From: Nitrospira sp. CG24A
GTDB taxonomy: Bacteria > Nitrospirota > Nitrospiria > Nitrospirales > Nitrospiraceae
Direction: 5' to 3'
Assembly: GCA_002869925.2 (NCBI GenBank)
Contig: NEWT02000035.1
Span: 158,918 to 222,917 of the forward strand
DNA length: 64,000 nucleotides
Below, in pieces: positions 42,319-52,256 of the stretch. The first letter of the stretch is position 1. Every line of letters starts with the position of its first letter. The translations under genes were made by a program, and so were the position numbers. The notes under the pieces were generated by a model that was given only the letters and a program-made list of their open reading frames with translations, had not been told where the DNA came from and ran no database searches.

Positions 42319-42927
42319 ATGATCGCGATTATCGACTACGGCATGGGCAATCTTCGCAGTGTTTCCAAAGCCTTTGAGGCAGTGGGGCATCAGGCGGTGG
42401 TCACACGGGATTCGCACGTGATCGGCAATGCGAGCCATGTGGTACTGCCTGGGGTGGGAGCCTTTGGCGATTGCATGGCCAACGTTGAGCGCTATGGGCT
42501 GGAGGAACCGATTCGTACCGCGATTCAATCGGGAAAACCATTTCTGGGAATCTGTTTAGGGCTCCAATTGTTGTTTGAGGAAAGTGAGGAGTTTGGCACG
42601 CACAAGGGGCTGGGCATCATTTCGGGCAGGGTCAGACGGTTTGAGATCGATCCAACGCTAAAAGTTCCTCACATGGGATGGAATCAGGTCGCTCTTCAGC
42701 GGGCCTGTCCCTTGTTCGAGGGGATTGCGGATGGCGACCATTGGTATTTTGTGCATTCGTATTATGTTGAGCCGGTCGACCGAAAGATTGTCGCGACGAC
42801 AACCACATATGGATTTCCGTTTGTGTCGAGTATCTGGCGGGATAATGTCTTGGCTTGTCAGTTCCATCCTGAAAAGAGCCAGGCCGTGGGGTTGCGGTTG
42901 ATCAAAAACTTTGGATCCTGGAAATGA
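42319..42927 (+). CDS. hisH: Imidazole glycerol phosphate synthase glutaminase subunit
   Basis: The 202-residue class-I glutaminase has the nucleophile Cys in FLGICLGLQLLF and the His-Glu pair in CQFHPEKSQ. With HisF it makes imidazole glycerol phosphate and AICAR. Its ribosome site AGGAAGGGG comes from the right end of the family-A repeat before it. The stop overlaps the next gene as ATGA. Confidence 0.96.
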   Translation: MIAIIDYGMGNLRSVSKAFEAVGHQAVVTRDSHVIGNASHVVLPGVGAFGDCMANVERYGLEEPIRTAIQSGKPFLGICLGLQLLFEESEEFGTHKGLGIISGRVRRFEIDPTLKVPHMGWNQVALQRACPLFEGIADGDHWYFVHSYYVEPVDRKIVATTTTYGFPFVSSIWRDNVLACQFHPEKSQAVGLRLIKNFGSWK

Positions 42928-43664
42928 GCACCATGAGCAATACGAAACGGTCGATAGCCTTGGTGGGAATAGCGCTGCTGATGGTTGCCGGCTGCAGCGG
43001 ATCAAAAGTGACCACGAAAGCATCTGCGGAATTATCGCGCTATCAGATTCGTACCATCGCATTGGTCCCGTTCACAACACTCGCGACGCCACAAGTCAGG
43101 GATGTCGCCGATCAGCATTTCTCGGTGCCGCCGGAGGTTCGCAGGTCCGATATGGCGATGGCGGTGCCACCGACTATCGAACAACCGCTCAGGCAAACAG
43201 TCATCGTGCCGGCTGGAGCTGGGGAAATCATCACTCAGCTGCTGTGGAGTCGCTTGAAGGTAAGGCAGGGTATGACTGTGCTCTCGCCGGGGGAGGCGAC
43301 TAGAGCGCTGACGTCTCAAGCGGCGTCGCAACCTTCAGCCGGTCAATCACAGGCGGTGACGGTGGCGAAACAGCTCAAGGCGGATGCCTCGCTGATCGGA
43401 CAAGTGCGGGTGTATCAGGAACGAGTCGGTGGTCGTTTTGGCGCCAGCCCACCGGCGACGGTGGGGTTTGAGGCCAAGGTGGTCGCGGCTGATGGACAAG
43501 TTCTTTGGGAAGGGAATTACTACGAAAAGCAGCGGCCGATGACGGAAGACTTGATGGGATTCATTCAGCGGCGTGGGGTATTTGTGACAGCGGAAGAGCT
43601 GGCGGCGTATGGAGTCGAGCACATGCTCAACGAGTTTCCGTTTGGAACGGTAGTGGAACACTAA
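42924..43664 (+). CDS. Lipoprotein of unknown function within the his cluster
   Basis: The 246-residue protein has a lipoprotein signal LMVAGCSGS. The mature part has RTIALVPFTTL and ADASLIGQVRVYQERVGG strands, and a VGFEAKVVAADGQVLWEG segment like lipoproteins that assemble periplasmic responses (GNA1162-type). It has no histidine-synthesis motif. It overlaps hisH by 4 bases and precedes hisA by 18, so it is transcribed with the his genes. Its function is unrelated by sequence. Confidence 0.75.
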   Translation: MSTMSNTKRSIALVGIALLMVAGCSGSKVTTKASAELSRYQIRTIALVPFTTLATPQVRDVADQHFSVPPEVRRSDMAMAVPPTIEQPLRQTVIVPAGAGEIITQLLWSRLKVRQGMTVLSPGEATRALTSQAASQPSAGQSQAVTVAKQLKADASLIGQVRVYQERVGGRFGASPPATVGFEAKVVAADGQVLWEGNYYEKQRPMTEDLMGFIQRRGVFVTAEELAAYGVEHMLNEFPFGTVVEH

Positions 43665-43682
43665 GAGGAAGCGGTTCTGTGT

Positions 43683-44408
43683 ATGCTCGTTATTCCTGCA
43701 ATTGACCTGAAAGATGGCCGCTGTGTGCGGTTACGTCAGGGCGACATGGCGGCTGAAACGGTCTATTCTCACGACGTGCCGGCTGTCGCGACGCAATGGC
43801 AACAGGGCGGTGCGACGCTGATCCATGTGGTGGATCTCAATGGAGCTGTGGAGGGAGAGCCGCGCAATCTTCCTCAAATTGAAACGATCATTCGCACCGT
43901 GAGCGTAAAGGTGCAGGTCGGGGGTGGGATTCGCTCGATTGAGACGGTGCGTCGCTATCTTGGGGCAGGTGTGGCCAGGGTAGTGCTCGGTACTGCGGCA
44001 TTGACCGATCGGTCTTTTTTGGAGAAGGCCTGCCGGGAGTTTCCTCGTCAGATTCTGTTGGGGCTGGATGCGCGTGATGGGAAGGTGGCGGTCAAGGGGT
44101 GGACATCGGTATCGGAGACAAAGGCGACAGATCTGCTCAAGGAATTAACAGACTATTCTCTGGGCGCCGTGATTTATACCGACATTGCCCGCGATGGTAT
44201 GTTGGGCGGGCCGAATCTGGCGGCGTTGCGGGAAGTGGTGGAGTTGTCGTCCTTTCCCGTGATCGCTTCCGGCGGCATTTCCCGTATCGAGGATCTGCAG
44301 GCCGTGCAGGCGCTTGGCCCACGCGTTGAAGGCGCAATTGTGGGGAAGGCGTTGTACGACGGGAAATTAAATTATTCGGCGGCTGTCGCAGCCATCCGTG
44401 AGGCATGA
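43683..44408 (+). CDS. hisA: 1-(5-phosphoribosyl)-5-[(5-phosphoribosylamino)methylideneamino]imidazole-4-carboxamide isomerase
   Basis: The 241-residue beta/alpha barrel begins [17 protein letters not shown] and has the phosphate-binding [13 protein letters not shown] and [14 protein letters not shown]. It catalyses the isomerisation before HisF. Confidence 0.96.
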   Translation: MLVIPAIDLKDGRCVRLRQGDMAAETVYSHDVPAVATQWQQGGATLIHVVDLNGAVEGEPRNLPQIETIIRTVSVKVQVGGGIRSIETVRRYLGAGVARVVLGTAALTDRSFLEKACREFPRQILLGLDARDGKVAVKGWTSVSETKATDLLKELTDYSLGAVIYTDIARDGMLGGPNLAALREVVELSSFPVIASGGISRIEDLQAVQALGPRVEGAIVGKALYDGKLNYSAAVAAIREA

Positions 44409-44420
44409 TGAATTCTTTTC

Positions 44421-44462
44421 TCACATGGTCGTTTCACCTTTCACCGTTCACTTTTCACGGCC
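44421..44462. repeat. Family-C repeat between hisA and hisF
   Basis: TCGTTTCACCTTTCACCGTT followed by CACTTTTCACGG is a run of the same words. It lies in the short intergenic gap and could form weak hairpins. Confidence 0.55.
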
Positions 44463-44466
44463 TCCC

Positions 44467-45228
44467 ATGTTGACCAAACGCATTATTCCCTGCCTCGACG
44501 TCAAAGACGGTCGCGTCGTCAAAGGGGTGAGTTTTGTGAACCTGCGCGATGCGGGAGATCCAGTCGAAGTGGCCACCGTGTACGATCGTGAAGGGGCCGA
44601 TGAGCTCTGTTTCCTGGACATTACCGCCTCGCATGAGAATCGCAAGACCATCATCGATGTGGTCGAGCAGACGGCGGCGCGGGTGTTTATGCCGCTGACT
44701 GTGGGCGGCGGAGTGAGAACAATTGAAGACATTCGGGCGCTGTTGAGCGCGGGCGCGGACAAGGTGAGTATCAATACCGCGGCGGTCCAACGGCCGGAAT
44801 TTGTGAAAGAAGCGGCGGAGCGTTTCGGGACGCAATGTATCGTCGTGGCCATCGACGCCAAGCATCGTCCCGAGCCGGCAACAGGCTGGGAAGTGTTCAC
44901 CCATGGCGGCCGCAAGTCCACCGGTCTCGATGTCGTCGAATGGGCCAAGACAATGGCACGGTATGGGGCAGGCGAGATTTTGCTTACGAGCATGGATCAA
45001 GATGGGCAACAACGAGGATACGACCTTGCATTGACGGCCGCCGTGTCGGAAGCGGTGTCGATTCCGGTGATTGCGTCGGGCGGCGTGGGAAGTTTGGCGC
45101 ATCTCTATGACGGATTTGTCAGAGGTAAGGCCGATGCGGTGCTCGCCGCGTCTATTTTCCATTTCCGGACTCACACGATTCAGGAGGCGAAAGCCTATCT
45201 TCGGCAGAAGGGAGTGGCGGTTCGATAA
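44467..45228 (+). CDS. hisF: Imidazole glycerol phosphate synthase cyclase subunit
   Basis: The 253-residue barrel enzyme begins [20 protein letters not shown] and has [17 protein letters not shown] and [16 protein letters not shown]. Start 44467 is used; a frame from 44398 lies in hisA and the repeat. It pairs with HisH and overlaps hisIE by one base. Confidence 0.96.
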   Translation: MLTKRIIPCLDVKDGRVVKGVSFVNLRDAGDPVEVATVYDREGADELCFLDITASHENRKTIIDVVEQTAARVFMPLTVGGGVRTIEDIRALLSAGADKVSINTAAVQRPEFVKEAAERFGTQCIVVAIDAKHRPEPATGWEVFTHGGRKSTGLDVVEWAKTMARYGAGEILLTSMDQDGQQRGYDLALTAAVSEAVSIPVIASGGVGSLAHLYDGFVRGKADAVLAASIFHFRTHTIQEAKAYLRQKGVAVR

Positions 45229-45881
45229 TGGATACGGGGCGATTAAAATTTGATGCGCAGGGGCTGATTCCGGCGGTCGTACAGGATTGGCGAGATGGCA
45301 CCGTCCTGATGGTGGCCTTTATGAACCAGGAGGCACTGCAAAAGACCATTGAGACGAAGTCGGTGCATTTCTGGAGCCGATCGCGCCAGACGTTATGGGA
45401 AAAGGGTGAGACCTCCGGCCACAAGCTGCAACTGAAAGACCTGTTTCTCGATTGTGACGGCGATGCCCTTCTTGTGAAGGTCGAACCAGTCGGCCCGACC
45501 TGTCACACAGGAGAGCGGGCCTGCTTCTTTTCTCGTTTGGACTCGCCTGAGACGACGACGTCCGAGTCCTGGGGGGGAATTCTCGAACGGCTTTATCAGA
45601 CCATTCAAGAACGGAAGCGTCAGCCGTCGAGCGAGTCCTATACCTCCAAACTGCTGGAGGGTGGTGTCGATCGAATACTCAAAAAGGTCGTGGAAGAAGC
45701 CGGAGAGGTCGCAATCGCTGGCAAGGGTGGGAAGAAGGACGAGATTGTCTATGAAACGGCGGATTTGTTGTTCCATACCGTGGTGGCGTTGGGATACCAT
45801 AACATTACGCCGCAAGAGATCTATCAGGAGCTGGCAGCCAGGTTCGGTAAATCTGGATTGAGAAAAGGACCCACCTCATGA
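45228..45881 (+). CDS. hisIE: Bifunctional phosphoribosyl-AMP cyclohydrolase / phosphoribosyl-ATP pyrophosphatase
   Basis: The 217-residue fusion has an N-terminal HisI domain (VAFMNQEALQKT, HFWSRSRQTLW, the zinc-type CHTGERACFF) and a C-terminal HisE domain (residues ~120-217, GVDRILKKVVEEAGEVAIA). It carries steps 2 and 3 of histidine synthesis. Overlap with hisF by one base and with the HIT gene by ATGA shows coupled translation. Confidence 0.96.
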   Translation: MDTGRLKFDAQGLIPAVVQDWRDGTVLMVAFMNQEALQKTIETKSVHFWSRSRQTLWEKGETSGHKLQLKDLFLDCDGDALLVKVEPVGPTCHTGERACFFSRLDSPETTTSESWGGILERLYQTIQERKRQPSSESYTSKLLEGGVDRILKKVVEEAGEVAIAGKGGKKDEIVYETADLLFHTVVALGYHNITPQEIYQELAARFGKSGLRKGPTS

Positions 45882-46222
45882 GTGAGTGCCTCTTTTGCAA
45901 GATCGTGGCGAGAACCATTCCAGCCACACTGGTCTATGAAGACGATCTGGTCGTTGCGTTCGACGATATCAATCCTCAGGCCCCGACTCATACCCTCGTC
46001 ATCCCTCGGAAACATGTGGATTCGATAGCCGAATTGCACGATTCGGATGTCGGGCTACTTGGGCATTTGATGCTGGCCGGCAACAAGATTGCAAAATTGA
46101 AGAAGATTGCCGATGCCGGATACCGCTTTGTCATCAATACCGGTACACATGGGGGCCAGACCGTGTTTCACCTGCATCTCCATGTATTGGGCGGACGACA
46201 CATGGCCTGGCCTCCCGGCTAG
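45878..46222 (+). CDS. HIT-family protein (HinT-like)
   Basis: The 114-residue protein starts SECLFCKIVARTIPATLVYE and has the histidine triad HLHLHVLGG. It should hydrolyse adenosine phosphoramidates. It ends the his operon, overlapping hisIE by ATGA. Its stop TAG (46220-46222) is the first part of a family-A repeat. Confidence 0.92.
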   Translation: MSECLFCKIVARTIPATLVYEDDLVVAFDDINPQAPTHTLVIPRKHVDSIAELHDSDVGLLGHLMLAGNKIAKLKKIADAGYRFVINTGTHGGQTVFHLHLHVLGGRHMAWPPG

Positions 46223-46432
46223 CAGGAGGCTGAAAAAACCCGTCAGCATCGTTCTCGCATCGTTCAGATCCTCAACGTACCGAAGAGATTCTCGGAGATC
46301 GGAATCTCTGGAGGGGCTTTTCCGTTCGCCAAGCTCCATTCTACGAGCGAACGGCTCCACGAAGTGCGGTGGGTACCTCCTCCGGTCTTCACTCGCTCCG
46401 GCCTTGCTGAACGGCCTTTTTGAGCCTCCTGC
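46220..46432 (+). repeat. Family-A palindromic repeat, long form
   Basis: The copy begins TAGCAGGAGGCTGAAAAAAC and ends GGCCTTTTTGAGCCTCCTGC. The interior agrees with the copy at 40581 (ACGAAGTGCGGTGGGTACC, CCTTCACTCG-like, CGTTCGCCA). The first three bases are the HIT stop codon. Confidence 0.8.
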
Positions 46433-46524
46433 GGGGTCGCGTCCCGTTGTCCCAGATATGTGGACCAGTGGATTTCCAGCGCGTCACCATTATTTTTCGC
46501 AACCGGCTAGCGCAATCTCGCAAC

Positions 46525-46554
46525 GTTGACAGGTTTCTTTTCCTTCTGTTACCC
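46525..46554 (+). promoter_or_regulatory. Possible sigma-70 promoter for dnaG
   Basis: TTGACA (46525-46530), an 18-base spacer and TACCCT, a weak -10 with the conserved TA and final T, lie about 80 bases before the dnaG start. The -10 is poor. Confidence 0.4.
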
Positions 46555-46631
46555 TGACCGGTCTATTTTACGATCATTTACAGGTATTAATTTCACCGGC
46601 ATTCGGTGGGGAAATAGGAGCCGCGACTCCC

Positions 46632-48446
46632 GTGGGCCGAGGTCTGATTTCTGAAAACGTGATCAACCAAGTCAGAGATCGGGTCGATATCGCCGAGGTC
46701 GTTGGACATCACGTGAGCTTGACTCGGGCTGGACAGAATCTGAAGGGGCTCTGTCCGTTCCATCAGGAAAAATCACCTTCATTTACGGTGAGTCCGTCCC
46801 GCCAGATTTTTCATTGTTTTGGATGCGGCGCGGGCGGCAATGTGTTTACGTTTCTGATGCGGATTACCGGCGCGAATTTTCCTGAAACGGTTCGTGATCT
46901 CGGGCAGAAGCTTGGGATTGATGTGCCGGACAGTGGGCCAAGCGCGGGACCTCAGGTTGCGCAGGCGAATCGCCTCGAACCGCTTAATCGGGCGGTCACG
47001 GCATGGTTCCAACAGAATTTGCGGGATGACGTGACCGGCGCGACGGCACGGGGCTACTTGGCCGGCCGGGGCATACAAGCTGAAACGATCGAGCGATTTG
47101 AAATTGGCTGCGCCCCGGCTGAGTGGGACGGCCTCATCAAGGCGCTGAGCAAGCAGGGCTTTGCACAGAACGACTTGGCCGCTGCTGGATTGACGATAGC
47201 CCGCGAACATGCCGCCGGGGCCTATGATCGCTTTCGTTCCCGTGTGATGTTTCCTATCACGGACTTGCGCAAGCGGGTCGTCGGGTTTGGAGGGCGTATC
47301 CTTGGCGAGGGGACTCCGAAGTATCTGAATTCGCCCGATACTCCCTTATTCAAGAAGGGGCAGACGCTGTACGCGTTGGATCTTGCACGGGAAGCGGTGG
47401 CTCGGCTGAAGACCGCGATTGTGGTGGAAGGGTATTTTGATGTGGTTGCGCTTCATCAAGCCGGACTGACCCATACGGTTGCGACGCTGGGGACTGCTCT
47501 GACGGAAGAGCATATTCAGGTGCTGAGACGGTTTACCTCAAAGGTTGTATTGCTGTTCGATCCGGATCAGGCCGGGGTCCGTGCCGCACTGCGAGGGCTC
47601 GATCTGTTTGTGAACAGCGGGATCGGTGTGAAAGTTGTGACGTTACCGGCTGGAGAGGACCCCGATACGTATGTGCGGAAGGAAGGACCGGACGCCTTCG
47701 CTCGGTTAGAAGAACAGGCTCCGAGCCTCTTGGATTTTGCCCTCGAACATCGTTTGAGCACCGCAGAGTCCAGCACGATTGAAGGGCGTATCCGCAGCGT
47801 GGATGATGTGTTGCGGATTCTGCAAAAAAGCGAACATCCAATCGAACGAGAAGAACGGATTCGTGTCGTGGCAGAACGATTGGGGATCAGCCAACAACGG
47901 TTGATTGAACGGTATCCGGCATTGGAGCAGTCGGAGCGAACTCGTCCGACGGTCGCTCGATCAGCCCTTCCCACGCCAGCGACGTTCAAGGGTGTGAGCG
48001 AGGAGCGGGATCTGGCGTATCTACTGCTGCACGGACATCTGACCTCTGCCGATGTGCAACGACTGAAGCCCGAAGATTTTTCGGTTCCGGCCTGTCGGTC
48101 CCTCGTCGAGGCGGCGCTGAATCACCTTGATCGAGACGGACGAGTCGGGCTCAGGTTGTTACTGGACGCGGTGGTCGATCACCCAGATTGTGGGTCGCTG
48201 GCAACTGAGTTGTCCATGCGGGAAGACCATTTTGATGACGTGAGGGCCCACGTTGCGGGTTGCTTAGAGACGTTGGATCGGAAGCGGGCCGAGGCCGTAT
48301 TGCGAGATTTGATCGTGCAACTCAGGGCCGCCGAACGGGAAGGCCGTGTGGAGGATGCGCGGATGTTGAACGGACGAGTCAATGAATTGCGAATGCACAA
48401 GGCCGGCCGGTCTTCTGCCGGAATGTTGTCCTTAGTGAAGGAGTAG
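46632..48446 (+). CDS. dnaG: DNA primase
   Basis: The 604-residue primase has the N-terminal zinc ribbon (CPFHQEK and CFGCGAGG). The Toprim domain has [15 protein letters not shown] and [14 protein letters not shown]. The C-terminal helicase-binding domain is at about 450-604. GTG 46632 is the start. The rpoD gene follows after 2 bases, the usual macromolecular-synthesis arrangement. Confidence 0.96.
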   Translation: MGRGLISENVINQVRDRVDIAEVVGHHVSLTRAGQNLKGLCPFHQEKSPSFTVSPSRQIFHCFGCGAGGNVFTFLMRITGANFPETVRDLGQKLGIDVPDSGPSAGPQVAQANRLEPLNRAVTAWFQQNLRDDVTGATARGYLAGRGIQAETIERFEIGCAPAEWDGLIKALSKQGFAQNDLAAAGLTIAREHAAGAYDRFRSRVMFPITDLRKRVVGFGGRILGEGTPKYLNSPDTPLFKKGQTLYALDLAREAVARLKTAIVVEGYFDVVALHQAGLTHTVATLGTALTEEHIQVLRRFTSKVVLLFDPDQAGVRAALRGLDLFVNSGIGVKVVTLPAGEDPDTYVRKEGPDAFARLEEQAPSLLDFALEHRLSTAESSTIEGRIRSVDDVLRILQKSEHPIEREERIRVVAERLGISQQRLIERYPALEQSERTRPTVARSALPTPATFKGVSEERDLAYLLLHGHLTSADVQRLKPEDFSVPACRSLVEAALNHLDRDGRVGLRLLLDAVVDHPDCGSLATELSMREDHFDDVRAHVAGCLETLDRKRAEAVLRDLIVQLRAAEREGRVEDARMLNGRVNELRMHKAGRSSAGMLSLVKE

Positions 48447-48448
48447 TC

Positions 48449-50296
48449 ATGGCGAAACCAGAGTTGCTCGGCGAAGTGAAGAAGCTGATCTCGATGGGAA
48501 AAGAGAAGGGCTTTTTGACGTATGACGAGCTGAATAGCACGTTGCCAGCGGAAGTGGTGTCTTCCGAACAGTTCGGCAGCATCATGACGATGTTCGGTGA
48601 AATGGACATCGAGATCGTCGATGCGCCTGAGGGGGAACGGATCAGGAAAGCCCGGGACAGCGAAGATTCGAGTGAGGACGCAGAGGACGCCGAGGTCGAA
48701 GCCGGTGCCGGTGCCGGATCCGGGGAGGAGAATGAGAAGGAAGAAAAAGAGGAGAAGGAGATCGATCTCACTCCCGGCGCACTCAGCCGGACCGACGACC
48801 CGGTACGACTCTATCTCAAGGAGATGGGCAGTGTGGCGCTGTTGAGTCGTGAAGGGGAAATCGAGATCGCAAAGCGCATTGAAGAGGGGAAGAAGGACAT
48901 CGCCTCGGTCATCTATGGGATGCCGATGACCATTGAGTTTGTCCTCGCGCTGTACGATCAGCTGAAGAATGGGACCATCGATGTACGTGAGATTGTCCCG
49001 ATCGTCGAGACCGAGGAGGAATTCGAGGAAGAACAAATCCAGCGGGACTATGAAGAGCTTCGGGTGAAGACGCTCGAAGGGTTGAGTTCCGTCCGGAAAA
49101 TCTCGACGTCGCTCAAGAGTCTCTACGAAGTGGCCCGGCATGCCAATAGCGATCCTGCGAAACAGAAGAAGATTAAGAAGCAGATCGATACGATTCGCGA
49201 TCAGGTCGTCGAGAAGATGGAGTCTGTCAACTTGCACGGGGTGCTGAAAGATCGGATGGTGCAGCGTGTTCGGGAATTGGCGATTCAGATCCGAACGTCG
49301 GAGCGGGAGATTGTCAGCTGCCAGCGGCGGCTTGGGATCAGCGGTGAGGCCGGGGCTGAGGCGCTGAAGAGACTCTGTCGCGAACGGAAAGACTTTCTCG
49401 CCGTCAAACGCAGGACGAGCTGCTCAGAGGAGGCGCTCAACGAAATAAAAAAAGTGTATCAGGCGGCGAAGGGCCGGATTCGAACACTCGAGACCGAAGA
49501 GGCCCTCGCCTCTGCGGAAGAGATTAAAGATGCCGTCAAGCATCTGGATGTGGCGGAGGACAAGGTCAAGCGCGGGAAAGCCGAGCTGGTCGAGGCAAAC
49601 CTGCGTCTCGTTGTCAGCATTGCCAAGAAGTATACCAACCGAGGTCTTCAGTTTCTCGACTTGATCCAGGAAGGCAATATCGGCTTGATGAAGGCCGTCG
49701 ACAAGTTTGAGTACAAGCGAGGCTATAAGTTCAGCACCTATGCCACCTGGTGGATCCGCCAGGCCATTACTCGCGCGATTGCCGATCAAGCCCGGACGAT
49801 CCGTATTCCCGTACATATGATCGAGACGATCAACAAGCTGATTCGAACGTCCCGTCATCTGGTCCAGAAACTGGGGCGGGAACCGACCCCGGAAGAAATT
49901 GCCGAGCGCATGGATTTGCCGCTCGACAAAGTACGGAAGATTTTAAAGATCGCGCGTGAACCGATTTCTCTGGAGACCCCGATCGGCGAAGAAGAAGACA
50001 GCCACTTAGGAGACTTTATCGAGGACAAGAAGGCGGTGTCTCCTCTGGAGGCTGCGATTCGGTACGATCTCCAGCGCCAGATCAATAGCGCGCTGGAGAC
50101 GCTCACTCCGCGGGAAGAAAAAGTGTTGCGGAAACGGTTCGGTATCGGCGAAGCCACCGACCATACTCTCGAAGAAGTCGGTCAGGATTTCGAAGTGACC
50201 CGCGAACGTATCAGGCAGATTGAAGCGAAGGCTTTACGCAAGCTGCGTCATCCGAGCCGGAGTAAGAAACTGCGCAGCTTTGTGGAAGGTCTGTGA
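48449..50296 (+). CDS. rpoD: RNA polymerase sigma-70 factor
   Basis: The 615-residue primary sigma factor has an acidic N-terminal segment ([23 protein letters not shown]). Region 1.2 is [12 protein letters not shown]. Region 2 is [20 protein letters not shown] with [14 protein letters not shown]. Region 3 and region 4 follow ([20 protein letters not shown]). It should recognise TTGACA/TATAAT-type promoters of the kind seen here. Length and domain order match the vegetative sigma factor. Confidence 0.97.
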   Translation: MAKPELLGEVKKLISMGKEKGFLTYDELNSTLPAEVVSSEQFGSIMTMFGEMDIEIVDAPEGERIRKARDSEDSSEDAEDAEVEAGAGAGSGEENEKEEKEEKEIDLTPGALSRTDDPVRLYLKEMGSVALLSREGEIEIAKRIEEGKKDIASVIYGMPMTIEFVLALYDQLKNGTIDVREIVPIVETEEEFEEEQIQRDYEELRVKTLEGLSSVRKISTSLKSLYEVARHANSDPAKQKKIKKQIDTIRDQVVEKMESVNLHGVLKDRMVQRVRELAIQIRTSEREIVSCQRRLGISGEAGAEALKRLCRERKDFLAVKRRTSCSEEALNEIKKVYQAAKGRIRTLETEEALASAEEIKDAVKHLDVAEDKVKRGKAELVEANLRLVVSIAKKYTNRGLQFLDLIQEGNIGLMKAVDKFEYKRGYKFSTYATWWIRQAITRAIADQARTIRIPVHMIETINKLIRTSRHLVQKLGREPTPEEIAERMDLPLDKVRKILKIAREPISLETPIGEEEDSHLGDFIEDKKAVSPLEAAIRYDLQRQINSALETLTPREEKVLRKRFGIGEATDHTLEEVGQDFEVTRERIRQIEAKALRKLRHPSRSKKLRSFVEGL

Positions 50297-50323
50297 TGCG
50301 CCATGAAATATTTCCCTCGGAAT

Positions 50324-50352
50324 TTGACTCCCTTTCCTGGACAGCCTAAAAT
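50324..50352 (+). promoter_or_regulatory. Sigma-70 promoter for tRNA-Ile2
   Basis: TTGACT (50324-50329), a 17-base spacer and TAAAAT (50347-50352) lie 48 bases before the tRNA. Confidence 0.7.
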
Positions 50353-50400
50353 CGGTTGTGCGTGTTTGCGGGGCAGGCACGAGAGAGTCACCGCCTGATC

Positions 50401-50477
50401 GGGCCCATAGCTCAGGTGGTTAGAGCGGCTGACTCATAATCAGCTGGTCCTAGGTTCAAGTCCTAGTGGGCCCACCA
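50401..50477 (+). tRNA. tRNA-Ile2 (CAT anticodon, probable lysidine tRNA)
   Basis: A 77-base cloverleaf with encoded CCA has the anticodon loop CTCATAA. The CAT anticodon could belong to tRNA-Met or to tRNA-Ile2. The acceptor arm GGGCCCA carries C4, C5 and C6 with paired G, the recognition pattern of the lysidine synthetase TilS, and the discriminator is A. The body also resembles known tRNA-Ile2 more than elongator Met. I therefore call Ile2, but the modified base cannot be seen. Confidence 0.8.
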
Positions 50478-50537
50478 GTGTAGCTGGGAACGTATCGGTC
50501 GAGATCGTTGTTCGGAACAACAGCAGTTAGGAGTGCA

Positions 50538-51314
50538 TTGAGCCAGAATCTTTCTCCTCTTATCGATCTGCAGAAATTAGATCTCCGCATTGCGGAAATC
50601 AAGGAACAGCGCCGAAAAATTCCCGAACGACTCCAAGCGATTGATCTCCCGCTTCGAGAAGCGCGGCAGCATCATCAGCAGACCAGTGGGTCCGTGGAGA
50701 CACTCGTCAAAGAGCGGCGGTCGTACGAACAGGATCTCGAATCGCATGAAGCGCACACTGAGAAAATGAAGTCGCGGCTGTCCGAGTTAAAGTCCAATAA
50801 GGAATACCAGGCTCATCTGTTCGAGATCGAGGTGGCCAACAAGAAAAGAGGGGATATCGAAGAGAAGATTTTGTTGTGCATGGAGAAGGTTGAACAGCTG
50901 CAACAGGCGGCGAAAGAGGCGCAAGAGAAGCTCCGTGCCATCGAGAAATCATTCGCACAGGAAAAACAGGCGCTTGATGAGCTGGAAGGCAGGCTCTCAA
51001 CGGAATTGGCGGATCTTGAATCGCAGCAGCAAGCCCGTTCGGCTCATGTTGAGAAGGGACTTCTCAATCGCTATAACTCCATTAAAGCATCGCGCAAGGA
51101 TCATGCGCTCGCCGAAATCAAAGAGGGGAACTGCTCCGGATGCCGGTTGCAGCTTCCCCCACAACTGATTTCACAAGTCAAACGGTCTGAAGATCTCCAC
51201 ACCTGTCCCTACTGCCGTCGGATGCTCTACTGGAGTGGACAGATTCCTGTCGAGTCTATACCAGGTCCCGATCTCGAAAAGACGTCGGTTCTTGAGATCG
51301 GTGAGTCGGTCTAG
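50538..51314 (+). CDS. Coiled-coil protein with C4 zinc ribbon
   Basis: The 258-residue product is a long coiled coil (about 10-185, rich in Glu, Lys, Gln and Arg). A zinc ribbon with CSGCRLQLPP and CPYCRRMLYW follows. Related proteins form helical hairpins and have roles in RNA handling, but the role is not settled. Start TTG 50538 follows AGGAGTGCA; an upstream TTG at 50508 is possible. The stop TAG (51312-51314) begins a family-A repeat. Confidence 0.8.
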   Translation: MSQNLSPLIDLQKLDLRIAEIKEQRRKIPERLQAIDLPLREARQHHQQTSGSVETLVKERRSYEQDLESHEAHTEKMKSRLSELKSNKEYQAHLFEIEVANKKRGDIEEKILLCMEKVEQLQQAAKEAQEKLRAIEKSFAQEKQALDELEGRLSTELADLESQQQARSAHVEKGLLNRYNSIKASRKDHALAEIKEGNCSGCRLQLPPQLISQVKRSEDLHTCPYCRRMLYWSGQIPVESIPGPDLEKTSVLEIGESV

Positions 51315-51438
51315 CAGGATGCTGAAAAAGTCTGCCAGCGGCGTTCTCGCGTCGCTCAGAGGCTCAACGTACCAAAGCGTACGCCTCACCTTTTCGCTCG
51401 CTGCGGCCTTGCTGAACAGCCTTTTTGAGCATCCTGCC
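51312..51438 (+). repeat. Family-A palindromic repeat, short form
   Basis: TAGCAGGATGCTGAAAAAG at the start is complementary to CTTTTTGAGCATCCTGCC at the end. Interior landmarks are GCCAGCGGCGTTCTCGCG, CTCAACGTACC and GCTCGCTGCGGCCTTGCTG. It supplies the stop codon of the zinc-ribbon gene. A short half-copy in the opposite direction (51444-51482) follows and supplies the stop of the RNase gene. Confidence 0.85.
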
Positions 51439-51479
51439 AGTGATCCGGCCGCGCAAAAAACTGAGTTTTCAGCAAACTG

Positions 51480-52142
51480 CTAGTCGGCTTTTCTCAATAC
51501 AGCCTGAGTCGTTTTAAAGTGCAGTTTGGCAACCGATTCCAGCCGTTCCTCTCCATGCTTTTTGACGATCATGCGTCCGGCCAGTTCGACGGCGGGTGAT
51601 GCCCCTTTGGGTAACGTCGTGCCCACCTCGTCCGAGAGGCGTTGTAATCGCAAGAGGAATTCTGCACGGGCCAGGATGGAAGCGGCAGCCACTGCCAAAT
51701 CGGATTCGGCCTTATGCCGTTGTTCTAATGTGATCGTGCGCCCCTTTTCCTGTAAGGCGTTGAGAATCAATCGCTCATCGCCAAACTGATCCGCGATCGC
51801 CCGCCCGCACGAAACCTTTTCCAGTAACGTCTCTAAGGCCTTCGCATGTCCCCATGCCAGCAGGCGATTCAAGTTCCGGATCTTTGCATAGAGTTCGTTG
51901 TATCGTTGTGGCCCGATTACAATAATGCTGTGAGGGCAAATTGTCCGGATATCGGGCGCCATATCGAGAATACGTCCGTCTGATATTTTTTTGCTATCCC
52001 GGACCTGCATGAGGGTCAGTTCGCTCTGTGTGGTGGCGTCGACGAAGACGGCGGCGATGACCAGGGGGCCGAAATAGTCTCCTTTGCCGGATTCATCGAT
52101 GCCGATGCGTTCGATGGAGGTGTGCGGTGTTTTGTCGGTCAC
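51480..52142 (-). CDS. rnhC: RNase HIII-like endonuclease
   Basis: The 220-residue protein has GIDESGKGDYFGPL, the RNase HIII rather than HII signature, with a DSKKISD and a KAESDLAVAAAS segment. It should cut RNA in RNA-DNA hybrids. Family HIII proteins normally have an extra N-terminal domain of about 80 residues; this one starts directly at the catalytic domain, and an in-frame TGA just upstream excludes an extension. GTG 52142 is used because AGGG is 9 bases upstream; a TTG at 52148 is also possible. Its stop lies in a repeat fragment. Confidence 0.85.
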   Translation of the reverse strand: MTDKTPHTSIERIGIDESGKGDYFGPLVIAAVFVDATTQSELTLMQVRDSKKISDGRILDMAPDIRTICPHSIIVIGPQRYNELYAKIRNLNRLLAWGHAKALETLLEKVSCGRAIADQFGDERLILNALQEKGRTITLEQRHKAESDLAVAAASILARAEFLLRLQRLSDEVGTTLPKGASPAVELAGRMIVKKHGEERLESVAKLHFKTTQAVLRKAD

Positions 52143-52256
52143 GGGCAATGGCCCTAGTAGAAAATGTCAGAGCGGCACGCTAATCTAACAGACCAATCTA
52201 AAGTGGTCAATTTCCTTGGAGTCGACACAATCGACTGGAGAAGAGGAGGTCGTTCA

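Noticed and set aside
48179-49237. 352-residue minus-strand frame
   Set aside because: Antisense to the dnaG end and rpoD start; rpoD is certain, and the frame is Leu/Arg-rich shadow sequence.
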